Source: Metabacillus schmidteae
GTDB lineage: Bacteria > Bacillota > Bacilli > Bacillales > Bacillaceae
DNA length: 64,000 nucleotides
Reading direction: 5' to 3'
Assembly (NCBI RefSeq): GCF_903166545.1
Contig: NZ_CAESCH010000002.1
Coordinates: forward strand, 186,001-250,000
The translations under genes were made by a program, and so were the position numbers. Position 1 is the first letter of the stretch. Each line of letters begins with the position of its first letter. This document shows, in pieces, positions 53,585 through 61,437 of the stretch. The notes under the pieces were generated by a model. The model saw nothing but the letters and a program-made list of their open reading frames with translations, had not been told where the DNA came from and made no database searches.

Positions 53585-53848
53585 ATGAAAATAAACAACA
53601 TAGGTTCCATGGGTGTCAATCCGTATAAAAAAAGTATGGAAAAAAATGCAGCTACACCATCAAAAGCACAACCGAGAGAAGATAAAGTAGAAATTTCCTC
53701 AAAAGCGATAGATTTACAACAATCAAATGAACTGAATAAAGCAAGACAGGAAAAAGTACAAGCGATTAAAGCTCAAGTAGAGAATGGATCTTATACGATT
53801 GATCCGCAGGCGATTGCGAAAGGGTTGCTAAACTTTTATAAAAAGTAA
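53585..53848 (+). CDS. flgM: Anti-sigma-D factor FlgM
   Basis: 87 residues. Features are MKINNIGSMGVNPYKK, the basic, flexible N-terminal half (AQPREDKVEISSKAIDLQ) and the C-terminal sigma-binding helices (ARQEKVQAIKAQVENGSYTI; DPQAIAKGLLNFYKK). It matches the usual 88-residue length. It holds sigma-D inactive until the hook-basal body is complete and FlgM is exported or inactivated. The start ATG follows GAGGGA. It is preceded by yvyF and followed here by a FliK-like gene instead of flgN. Confidence 0.94.
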   Translation: MKINNIGSMGVNPYKKSMEKNAATPSKAQPREDKVEISSKAIDLQQSNELNKARQEKVQAIKAQVENGSYTIDPQAIAKGLLNFYKK

Positions 53849-53940
53849 AACTATTAGCATTTCTTCTAAACAAGGATGTTTACTATAGCTCAAGGACGAG
53901 CGTACCTATAACATTCAATAATTGTGGAGAGTGAGAAAAA

Positions 53941-56900
53941 GTGCAAATTAATCAAGACCTTAAAGTCTCTTCTCAAATCCCTTCTACAAAATCAGTACAA
54001 TTAAGAGAAGGGGACATTTACAGTGCGCTCGTCAAAGAAAGATTGCCTCAAAATGAAGCTATTCTACAAATAAGAGGGCAGGATATAAAAGTAAAATTCG
54101 AAGGAGAGCCTCCTAAACAAAATCAAGTGACAGTTGAGGTAAGAAACAATGAACAGAATATTCCAAGAGTAAAAACAATTCCTTTGCCTACGTCTACAGC
54201 ACCACAGGCAAATGCTCAGAGTAATGCAAAGGTATTAGCTCGTCAATTAAATGGGGGTACGCCTGTTTCTTCAGAAACACAAACAGCTGTCGATTCACTT
54301 CTTTCAAAAGGGATTCCTCTAAATAAAGTAACCTTTCAGCATATCCAATCCTTTATAGATAATCATCCTAGCACACTCGATCAAAAGCTTGAAACAATTT
54401 CAGCTTTGATGAAAAAAGGACTAGAGCCAACTGCTACTCATTTAAAGGCTGTTTTTCGAGCATTGCATGATAAGTCATTTGCAAGCTCGATTGAGGAACT
54501 GATAAAGGAAATAGATCCAGAGTTCCGCTTTAAGGTACAAGAAAGCCCTGCAAACTCAATTAAATCTGCTGATCAATTGACTGAGCAAGCAAAGCGGCAA
54601 CTAAAAGCGGCTGTTCAACGAGTGATAGAAGCAATAAATCAATTAGAAAAGAAAATGATCGATCCAAAAAAACTTGAAATGCTCCAGCAAATTAAGAATG
54701 GGATCCATAAGAATGATGTTACCACAGCTGTACAAAGTCTAAAAAAATCATTTTCATCAGAGATTATCCAAGCTCCTGAAGTTTCTTCAAAATTATCAGA
54801 TGCAATAAAGCTAGATAATATGGTGAAAGCAGAAAGCCAGAATCAACTGGCTAAAAACCAATCCAATACTCAAGCGATGGTTTCCGCTCCAAAACAAATA
54901 GCTCAACAAGCTTTATCAAGACTTAACCATGCAATCGATCAACTAGGAAAACTGATCGTAGATCCAAAAAAGTTACAAATGCTGCAACAGATAAAAAACA
55001 ATATTGGTGAGAAAGATATCGCGATAACTGCTCAGAACCTGACCAAACTATTTGCAACAGAGGTCATGAAAACACCTGTAGTTTCTTCAAACTTAACAGA
55101 AGCAGTTAACTTAGATCGTTTGGCAAAACTAGAAACGCAAGTATCTACTGTGAATCAATCGGCAAAATTAGAACAAGCTCAACAATTAACCAGTCAACCA
55201 AACAGACAAGGCATTGTAGCCAATAATCAAAATCAATCAGCACAACAAGCTTTATCACGGCTAAACCAAGCAATCGATCAACTAGAAAAACTGATCGTAG
55301 ATCCAAAGAAGTTACAAATGCTTCAACAGGTAAAAAACTCTATTGGCAAACAGGATGTCACGACAATAGCACAGAACGTAACAAAATTATTTGCAACAGA
55401 GGTCATGAAAACACCTGATGTCTCTAAAAACATAACAGAAGCAGTTAACATAGAACGTATGGCAAAAATAGAAGCTCAAGCATCTACTCTTAATCACTCG
55501 ACAAAACCTGAACAAGCTCAACAGATAACAAATCAAATAAGGGAACAAAAGGGTTCAACTATTGAGCAGCGGTCGATTGTGCATCAAATTGAATCACGAA
55601 TAAGAGCAGCAATCAATCTATTAGAAAAATCAATAGCAAGTCCGAAAAAGTTAGAAATGATCCAACAGATTGAAGCAAATCTTAATGCGAATAATATCAA
55701 CACAGCCGTTCAAAACCTAAGAGAATCATTTATTAATGAAATAAAGCAAACACCAGAAGTCTCATCAAAGCTATTAGAAGCAGTTAAGTTAAACAATCTA
55801 TTGAAAAATGAAAGTCAAAGTATAGTACAAAATCAATCTGCTAATTCTGAATCTAATCAACAACTAAATAAAGCATCTCAACAGCTTCCTATCGACCAGG
55901 CCATAAAGCAATTAAAAAGCAAAATAACAGATCCAGCCTTACCACAAGCAAGAGAGATACAGAAAGCTGTTTCACAGGCCGAGAGCATTAATAATCTGGC
56001 TCGCCAAGAAGTCAACAAAGTCTTACACACACTTGCTAAAGAAGATCTGTCGCCAAAGAATATGAAAATCATAAAAGAAATCCAAGAAGGACTACTGCAA
56101 GGGAAGAGTATAGAACAGACGGTTGGAAAGCCATCAACTTTAATAGAAAATAAACTACTTTCTCAGCAACTCGAAAATGCAATGAGAATGGAAAAATCAG
56201 CTGTAGCATTGTTGCAGAGGGAATTAGGAAAAGTAGATAACATTCAAACTAATGTAGGTAATGCTATACAAAAAGCCATGCAAGTTCTTAGAAAAGAACC
56301 AAATATGAAAGAGGTTTTTAATAAGCTAACTGCTCTTCTTGATCAAAATACTATCTTAGAGAATAAGCAAAGAGAAACACTAGCAACCTCAGTACAAAAG
56401 GCTGAAGAGTACTTGCAAAGTGGAAAAGAACTTGGTGCGAGACAAGAATTGATGAATACTTTAACTAAAATGAATCAAGAAATTCCTGCTTCACAAAATC
56501 AACATACTGTAGTTGAGCAGGCAGAGCAAACTGAAGCGTATAAAATGCAAGAAGACTTGATTGCCTCTCTCCCAATTCAATCGAAGGACTTTATCGTTGA
56601 GACTGTATCAAAAAAGCTTTCTCAAGTGGCAATAGACTTTAAAAATTTTAAAAATGACATATCAAAAAGTTTGAATACTGTAGAACAGCTTGTTCAACAG
56701 TTTAAATCAAAATCTACCGTAGCAGCGAAGCCGATGCTTGAAACAATCATAAAAAAATTAGATCAAGCTATCTTACGTAGTGACTTTATGCTCTATGCCG
56801 ATATGAGAACAGAGAAAAAACTACTAACAGCAAGCACTCAGCTAACAGAAGCCAAGAAACTTCTTTTGAGAGGTGACCATAGCGGAGCGAATAAACTTGT

Positions 56901-57705
56901 ATCAGAAGTACGTACAGTACTGGATAAGATGCTATATAAACCTTCAGATGTTCGTGTCAAACACTTTGTTTCACAAGAAGTTGGGAAAATTGAAAATATT
57001 CCAATTACAAAAGAAGTAACTCAAAACTTTGAACAGTCAATGAGTGCATTAAAACAGGAACCATCTGCAAGGAACTCCTTTGAATTTTTACGAAATCTGG
57101 GCCTCACCCATGAGGCAGATCATGCTCAAGCACTAGTAGCTAATGAGAGAAATCAAGAAGGGTTATCACCTTCGCTAAAAAGTCTTCTACTTAAGATGAC
57201 TCAAAATGATGGAGAGCTACTTCAATCACAAAAAGCCGATCAGATTCTTAGCAATTTAACTGGTCAACAATTGTTAAGTAAAAACGATGCAGCAGGTCTT
57301 CAAAATTTAATGTTCACTTTGCCGCTGCTACTACAAGATAAGTTGGAAAATGTAAAAGTTTTTGTAAACTCCAAAAATCAAAATGAAAAAATTGATTGGG
57401 AGAATTGCAGTTTATTCTTCCTATTTGAAACGAAAAAGCTTGGAGAAGTGGGAATAGCTCTTACATCAAACGATCGAACATTATCAATAAAAATAAAAAA
57501 CGATCAAAAAGGTTTTCGGGAAAAAATGGAGCCTCTTGCCGTTCTTGCAAAAGAAAGGCTTAGTGATATCGGATATAACATTAGCGGTATAAAATTTGAA
57601 CCCCTTAACAAACTTGACAAAACAGAAACGATGTTATCGTCATCAAATGTTCAACAAACTCAATTGTCAAAAATGACAGAGAAAGGATACGATTTTTCAG
57701 TATGA
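53941..57705 (+). CDS. Large FliK-like hook-length control type protein with internal repeats (YlqG-type)
   Basis: 1254 residues from GTG 53941 (GGAGAGTGAG upstream). The N-terminal 80 residues carry a beta-rich segment (GQDIKVKFEGEPPKQNQVTV). Residues about 210-630 contain four repeats of 110-115 residues built around AINQLEKKMIDPKKLEMLQQ and SEIIQAPEVSSKLSDAIKL; copies 2 and 3 are nearly identical. A long helical region (about 640-1100) follows. The C-terminal domain (about 1140-1220, WENCSLFFLFETKKLGEVGI; DRTLSIKIKNDQKGFREKME) resembles the FliK C-terminal (Flg_hook) domain that contacts FlhB. The repeats could form an extended ruler. It is three times the length of typical FliK, and the next gene encodes a FlhB-C-like partner. 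Confidence 0.75.
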   Translation: MQINQDLKVSSQIPSTKSVQLREGDIYSALVKERLPQNEAILQIRGQDIKVKFEGEPPKQNQVTVEVRNNEQNIPRVKTIPLPTSTAPQANAQSNAKVLARQLNGGTPVSSETQTAVDSLLSKGIPLNKVTFQHIQSFIDNHPSTLDQKLETISALMKKGLEPTATHLKAVFRALHDKSFASSIEELIKEIDPEFRFKVQESPANSIKSADQLTEQAKRQLKAAVQRVIEAINQLEKKMIDPKKLEMLQQIKNGIHKNDVTTAVQSLKKSFSSEIIQAPEVSSKLSDAIKLDNMVKAESQNQLAKNQSNTQAMVSAPKQIAQQALSRLNHAIDQLGKLIVDPKKLQMLQQIKNNIGEKDIAITAQNLTKLFATEVMKTPVVSSNLTEAVNLDRLAKLETQVSTVNQSAKLEQAQQLTSQPNRQGIVANNQNQSAQQALSRLNQAIDQLEKLIVDPKKLQMLQQVKNSIGKQDVTTIAQNVTKLFATEVMKTPDVSKNITEAVNIERMAKIEAQASTLNHSTKPEQAQQITNQIREQKGSTIEQRSIVHQIESRIRAAINLLEKSIASPKKLEMIQQIEANLNANNINTAVQNLRESFINEIKQTPEVSSKLLEAVKLNNLLKNESQSIVQNQSANSESNQQLNKASQQLPIDQAIKQLKSKITDPALPQAREIQKAVSQAESINNLARQEVNKVLHTLAKEDLSPKNMKIIKEIQEGLLQGKSIEQTVGKPSTLIENKLLSQQLENAMRMEKSAVALLQRELGKVDNIQTNVGNAIQKAMQVLRKEPNMKEVFNKLTALLDQNTILENKQRETLATSVQKAEEYLQSGKELGARQELMNTLTKMNQEIPASQNQHTVVEQAEQTEAYKMQEDLIASLPIQSKDFIVETVSKKLSQVAIDFKNFKNDISKSLNTVEQLVQQFKSKSTVAAKPMLETIIKKLDQAILRSDFMLYADMRTEKKLLTASTQLTEAKKLLLRGDHSGANKLVSEVRTVLDKMLYKPSDVRVKHFVSQEVGKIENIPITKEVTQNFEQSMSALKQEPSARNSFEFLRNLGLTHEADHAQALVANERNQEGLSPSLKSLLLKMTQNDGELLQSQKADQILSNLTGQQLLSKNDAAGLQNLMFTLPLLLQDKLENVKVFVNSKNQNEKIDWENCSLFFLFETKKLGEVGIALTSNDRTLSIKIKNDQKGFREKMEPLAVLAKERLSDIGYNISGIKFEPLNKLDKTETMLSSSNVQQTQLSKMTEKGYDFSV
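54904..55581 (+). repeat. 339-bp direct repeat within the FliK-like gene
   Basis: The segment beginning CAACAAGCTTTATCA at 54904 recurs at 55243, 339 bases (113 codons) later, in the same frame and with only scattered differences. This points to a recent in-frame duplication of one repeat unit. Confidence 0.75.
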
Positions 57706-58001
57706 TGGCTCAACACTATTTTAACCAAAAAAATCGTCGGCAACTCAATGGTCCTTCAGCTGCAGTTATACGCTATGACGAATCAAAAGACAGTTCACCA
57801 ACTGTCATAGCCCAAGGACAAGGGATGTTGGCAACAAAAATTATAGAATTAGCAAAACAACATAACATCCAAATGCAGGAAGATGAAGGGCTGGTTCAAC
57901 ATCTGTTAGATATTGATTTAGGGGAAAATGTGCCACCACAGCTTTATTCTGTTATAGCTGAAATTCTACTTTTTATTGAAGAGATGGAAAATAAGTATTA
58001 A
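57702..58001 (+). CDS. FlhB C-terminal domain-like protein (YlqH-type, EscU/YscU/HrcU family)
   Basis: 99 residues; ATG 57702 overlaps the FliK-like stop (57705 is an equally good ATG). The sequence NRRQLNGPSAAVIRYDESKD, PTVIAQGQGMLATKIIELAK and DLGENVPPQLYSVIAEILLFI aligns with the cytoplasmic C-terminal domain of FlhB (there, NPTHxAVAIRYD... and PVPPELYxAVAEILAFVY). The autocleavage NPTH motif is replaced by NGPSA, so self-cleavage is not expected. There is no membrane part. FlhB-C normally binds FliK to switch export from hook to filament; this stand-alone piece beside a FliK-like protein suggests a separate interaction partner. Confidence 0.85.
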   Translation: MMAQHYFNQKNRRQLNGPSAAVIRYDESKDSSPTVIAQGQGMLATKIIELAKQHNIQMQEDEGLVQHLLDIDLGENVPPQLYSVIAEILLFIEEMENKY

Positions 58002-58024
58002 AAGTTGACCGGATATACCGATAA
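57999..58024 (+). promoter_or_regulatory. Possible sigma-D promoter before fliS
   Basis: TAAA (57999-58002), a 14-base spacer and ACCGATAA (58017-58024), a six-of-eight match to GCCGATAT. It lies just upstream of the AGGAGG of fliS. Confidence 0.5.
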
Positions 58025-58045
58025 ATAAAATAGGAGGTAGAATTT

Positions 58046-58501
58046 ATGGATTTTTTAACAAAAGAAATGATTTACCAAAAATCTTCTCAAGAAATTACTT
58101 CATTATTATATGAAGCATTAATAGATAATACACAAAAAGCAATACAAGATATACAGAATAAAAGTTTCATAAAAGCAAATATAAAGTTAAAAAAGGCGAA
58201 TGATATCTTAGAACGTTTAGGTGTGGGCTTAAACTACGAAGCTGGCATTATGGCTGATCAGTTAGATGCTCTTTATAACTATATGGCCAATCTAATCGTA
58301 AAGGCTAACATACAAAAAGAAATTGAGCCGCTAAAAGAAGTTTTGTCTATTATAGAGGATATTGCCCAAGCATGGCAAACAGCGATGGAAAATAATAAAT
58401 CAGGTCAAGTACAGCAACAGCTTCTTAGGAAAGCAAATGCATATGAAAAAAATGTGATGGTATATGAAAGAGAATTGAACACGCTGGAAGAAGGGAAATA
58501 A
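58046..58501 (+). CDS. fliS: FliS-like flagellin chaperone
   Basis: 151 residues, all predicted helical, with FliS features: SQEITSLLYEALIDNTQKAI, KANIKLKKANDILERLGVGL, LDALYNYMANLIVKANIQKE and IIEDIAQAWQTAMEN. FliS binds the disordered C-terminal D0 of flagellin and prevents polymerisation before export. The start ATG follows AGGAGG. It is directly ahead of the flagellin gene, four bases apart, which supports the assignment. It is somewhat longer than B. subtilis FliS (133) and there is no fliD next to it. Confidence 0.83.
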   Translation: MDFLTKEMIYQKSSQEITSLLYEALIDNTQKAIQDIQNKSFIKANIKLKKANDILERLGVGLNYEAGIMADQLDALYNYMANLIVKANIQKEIEPLKEVLSIIEDIAQAWQTAMENNKSGQVQQQLLRKANAYEKNVMVYERELNTLEEGK

Positions 58502-58504
58502 GAG

Positions 58505-60298
58505 ATGAGAATTAATAATAATATTCAAGCACTAAATGCGTATAGAAATTTATCTCAAACAATGGGACATACATCAAAACAATTAGAAAGATTGTCTTCT
58601 GGTTTACGTATTAATAGAGCGGCTGATGATGCGGCAGGTCTAGCGATATCAGAAAAAATGCGTTCACAAATTCGTGGCTTAGAAATGGCAGAAAGAAACT
58701 CACTTGACGCGATTTCATTAATTCAAACAGCAGAAGGCGGATTAAATGAAACACACAGCATCTTACAAAGAATGCGAGAGTTATCTGTTCAAGCATCAAA
58801 TGGAACATTAGAAGACGAAGATCGAGAAGCTATCCAAAAAGAAATCAATCAATTAACATACGAAATCGACCGTATTGCAGATACAACACAATTTAACCAA
58901 AAAATATTATTAAGCGGTTCACCTGAAGGAAAATCATTTGCTGAAGTGAACTCTGATCAAATTGCATACAATGGTAATGGTACTTGGGAAGGTGTTGTGA
59001 CGGCAGAGGCTACTGAGCCTGCGAGAGTAGAAATCAATTTTGATAGCAATGTAGGAACATTAAAGGCAGCTGACCTTGAAGGGAAAACTTTTGTCATCAA
59101 TGGGAAAACATATGAAATTGATTTTATTAACGGTGCTACATCTGGAATAAACAATAATAATATCGCAGTAAACCTTGCGTCATGGAATGATTCACCTGCT
59201 ACTGATGCTGGTATTACAAGTAATATCACAAACCTTATGAACGCATTAGAAAGTGCAATTAATCAAAATGACAGCCAATCACTTACTGTATCAAAAAGTA
59301 TTCCAATGGATTCCGCAGCACCAGGAGACGGACTAATTGTTGATGGAAAATTAACTCTTTCAACTACTAATTCAATGTCACCAAAGGATGTACAAGATCT
59401 CGGTACTCGTAGTCAAGTATCAACAAATATTGGATCTGGTGTAACATTTATCGATCCATTAACAAACACAGCAACGACAAGCATAGTAGCAAATCCGGAA
59501 GCAGATCAAGCTAAACCAATTGCTATTACATTCTCAGAAGTACCTAAAGCAGGAGATACATTAAAAATCGATGGATTAACAATCAATTTTAATAGCCCTG
59601 CAGCATCATATAGCAATGGTGCAGCAACAATTGATGTAACAAATAAAGATTTAGATGCAGTCCTTTCTGAAATTGATGCAATCATTAATCAAGCTGAAAA
59701 TGATACTCCAAATCCAGTCTCAGCATTAGCTCCTGTACACTCTGTTTCGAACAATAGCTTAATTTTAGGGACGGTAAAAACGGATGATGGTGCTGCAAAT
59801 GGCCTTGATATTCAACTAATTGACTCTGATTTTGAAGCAGATAAAGGTAAAGAATTAGATGTACAATTACAAATCGGTGCAAATGCATCTGAAACATTAT
59901 CTCTTTCACTTGGTATAATGGATGCTGCGTCACTTGGAATTGCTCGTAATGCAGATTACTCCGCACTTTCAACAGCTGGAGTAAATGCTGTTCTCGGTGT
60001 GAATGTATCAACACCAGATGCAGCTAGATTAGCCATTACTGCTATTGATAAAGCAATAAGCCTTGTTTCTGAAGAACGTGGTAAGCTTGGTGCGGTTCAA
60101 AATCGTTTGGAGCATACAATTACTAACTTGCAAACAGCAAACGAAAATTTAACTTCTGCTGAATCCCGTATTCGTGATACAGATATGGCACAATCAATGA
60201 CAGAATTCACAAAATATAATATTTTAAACCAAGCTGGACAAGCTATGCTTGCACAAGCAAACCAATTACCACAAGGAATTTTACAACTATTGAAATAA
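58505..60298 (+). CDS. hag: Flagellin, large variant with expanded central domains
   Basis: 597 residues, about twice B. subtilis Hag (304). The conserved N-terminal D0/D1 (MRINNNIQALNAYRNLSQ; LSSGLRINRAADDAAGLAIS) occupies about 1-140 and the C-terminal D1/D0 (LGAVQNRLEHTITNLQTANE; YNILNQAGQAMLAQANQLPQ) about 505-597. Between them are two beta-rich domains, recognisable by repeated GKTFVINGKTYEIDF and GDTLKIDGLTINF motifs, which would form D2/D3 on the filament surface. Filaments from such proteins are thicker and antigenically variable. It sits inside the flgM-flgL operon rather than after csrA as in B. subtilis. The start ATG is preceded by GGGAAATAAGAG, a weak ribosome site. Confidence 0.93.
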   Translation: MRINNNIQALNAYRNLSQTMGHTSKQLERLSSGLRINRAADDAAGLAISEKMRSQIRGLEMAERNSLDAISLIQTAEGGLNETHSILQRMRELSVQASNGTLEDEDREAIQKEINQLTYEIDRIADTTQFNQKILLSGSPEGKSFAEVNSDQIAYNGNGTWEGVVTAEATEPARVEINFDSNVGTLKAADLEGKTFVINGKTYEIDFINGATSGINNNNIAVNLASWNDSPATDAGITSNITNLMNALESAINQNDSQSLTVSKSIPMDSAAPGDGLIVDGKLTLSTTNSMSPKDVQDLGTRSQVSTNIGSGVTFIDPLTNTATTSIVANPEADQAKPIAITFSEVPKAGDTLKIDGLTINFNSPAASYSNGAATIDVTNKDLDAVLSEIDAIINQAENDTPNPVSALAPVHSVSNNSLILGTVKTDDGAANGLDIQLIDSDFEADKGKELDVQLQIGANASETLSLSLGIMDAASLGIARNADYSALSTAGVNAVLGVNVSTPDAARLAITAIDKAISLVSEERGKLGAVQNRLEHTITNLQTANENLTSAESRIRDTDMAQSMTEFTKYNILNQAGQAMLAQANQLPQGILQLLK

Positions 60299-60303
60299 TG
60301 ACG

Positions 60304-60349
60304 AAAGAGGAGGTAAGTCAACTTTTGGCTCCTCCTCTTTTTATTTTTT
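60304..60349 (+). terminator. Terminator after the flagellin gene
   Basis: AAAGAGGAGG pairs with CCTCCTCTTT around a loop of about 17 bases, followed by TTATTTTTT. Confidence 0.85.
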
Positions 60350-60431
60350 AAACGTTCGGATAGAATAAGGGGTAACTAACGGGAAGTACTGTAGTGAGGT
60401 ACTCAATTATAACCAATTTGAGGTGAAAGAA

Positions 60432-60869
60432 TTGGATGTTCAAAGAGTCGGTAAGGCAAGTTTAAATAAAGTCGAGAGAAAACAACAAGTTGCAACGGAA
60501 TCGGTGAATTTCACAGAAGTTATGGCGAAAAAAAGAGAAGATGCGTTGTATGATAAGTTTGCAAAATTAGCAAAAGAGATAGAAGACCAAGGCAAGGTTC
60601 TATATGAATCAAGAACAGTTGAAGATCTAAAAAAATATAAAAAATTAGTCAAATCTTTCATGGAGGAAGCTGTAAATAATGCTCTCCAACTAGAAAATCA
60701 ACGTGGGTTCAATCGAAGAGGTCGTACAAAAGTCTATAAAATAGTAAAAGAAGTTGATAGCAAGCTAATTGATTTAACAAATGAAGTTCTTAACAAGCAG
60801 CAAAAAGGATTAAATATCCTAAATTTAGTAGGTGAAGTACAAGGTCTTATAATAAATATCTATACATGA
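60432..60869 (+). CDS. YaaR family (DUF327) protein
   Basis: 145 residues from TTG 60432, with GAGGTG six bases upstream (the GTG at 60423 overlaps that ribosome site). A flexible N-terminal 30 residues precede a helical domain with LYDKFAKLAKEIEDQGKVLY, DLKKYKKLVKSFMEEAVNNA and TKVYKIVKEVDSKLIDLTNE, which is the DUF327/YaaR pattern. B. subtilis yaaR sits elsewhere (yaaQ-yaaR) and its role is unknown. Placement between flagellin and flgN suggests a link to flagellar export or regulation in this lineage. It lies between a terminator and a sigma-D promoter. Confidence 0.85.
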   Translation: MDVQRVGKASLNKVERKQQVATESVNFTEVMAKKREDALYDKFAKLAKEIEDQGKVLYESRTVEDLKKYKKLVKSFMEEAVNNALQLENQRGFNRRGRTKVYKIVKEVDSKLIDLTNEVLNKQQKGLNILNLVGEVQGLIINIYT

Positions 60870-60874
60870 GCTGC

Positions 60875-60901
60875 TAAATATTTTTAAAAGATTGCCGATA
60901 T
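60875..60901 (+). promoter_or_regulatory. Sigma-D promoter for flgN-flgK-flgL
   Basis: TAAA (60875-60878), a 15-base spacer and GCCGATAT (60894-60901), a perfect consensus match, 34 bases ahead of flgN. Confidence 0.88.
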
Positions 60902-60934
60902 AAAAGGTAGTGAATTAAAGTGAGGGGTTTATTT

Positions 60935-61420
60935 ATGTCTGCAGAAAAACAGCTATTTGATTGTTTAGGAAAAATACTAAAGCTGCAAAAAAGCCTATTT
61001 CAGATTGCGAAAAAGAAAACAGATATTATTAAAGCGGATGATATTGATGCCCTCGGTCAATTATTGAAGGACGAGTTAAAACATGTTAAAGCAATCGAAA
61101 TGTTAGATAAAGAACGCGAAAATGTTCAACTTCAGTTAGGTTCACATTCTTCCGTTCACATTACGATTTCTGATTTGTTACAATCATCAAGCTTAAACGA
61201 TAAAGAAGGACTAAAAGTTCTTCAACACCAACTAGTTGAACAAACACAGAAATTAAAAGAAGTTAATGAATTGAATCAGCAACTACTTCAACAATCATTA
61301 AACTATATCAACTTAAACCTGGATCTGCTTCTTGGACAACAGGAATCCAGCAATTATACGGACAATAATTCAAATAAAGAAGAAGGAACAAGTCGCTCTT
61401 TATTTGATTCTAGAGCTTAA
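60935..61420 (+). CDS. flgN: Flagellar chaperone FlgN (YvyG)
   Basis: 161 residues from ATG 60935 (GAGGGG seven bases upstream). Almost entirely helical: LFDCLGKILKLQKSLFQIAK, LGQLLKDELKHVKAIEMLDK, EQTQKLKEVNELNQQLLQQS and SLNYINLNLDLL, matching the FlgN family (B. subtilis YvyG, 160 residues). It escorts the hook-filament junction proteins FlgK and FlgL, encoded right after, to the export gate. A perfect sigma-D promoter lies upstream. Confidence 0.9.
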   Translation: MSAEKQLFDCLGKILKLQKSLFQIAKKKTDIIKADDIDALGQLLKDELKHVKAIEMLDKERENVQLQLGSHSSVHITISDLLQSSSLNDKEGLKVLQHQLVEQTQKLKEVNELNQQLLQQSLNYINLNLDLLLGQQESSNYTDNNSNKEEGTSRSLFDSRA

Positions 61421-61437
61421 AGATAGGAGGAAATAGA

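Noticed and set aside
59685..60014. 109-codon minus-strand frame inside flagellin
   Set aside because: It lacks a ribosome site and sits wholly inside a conserved coding gene.
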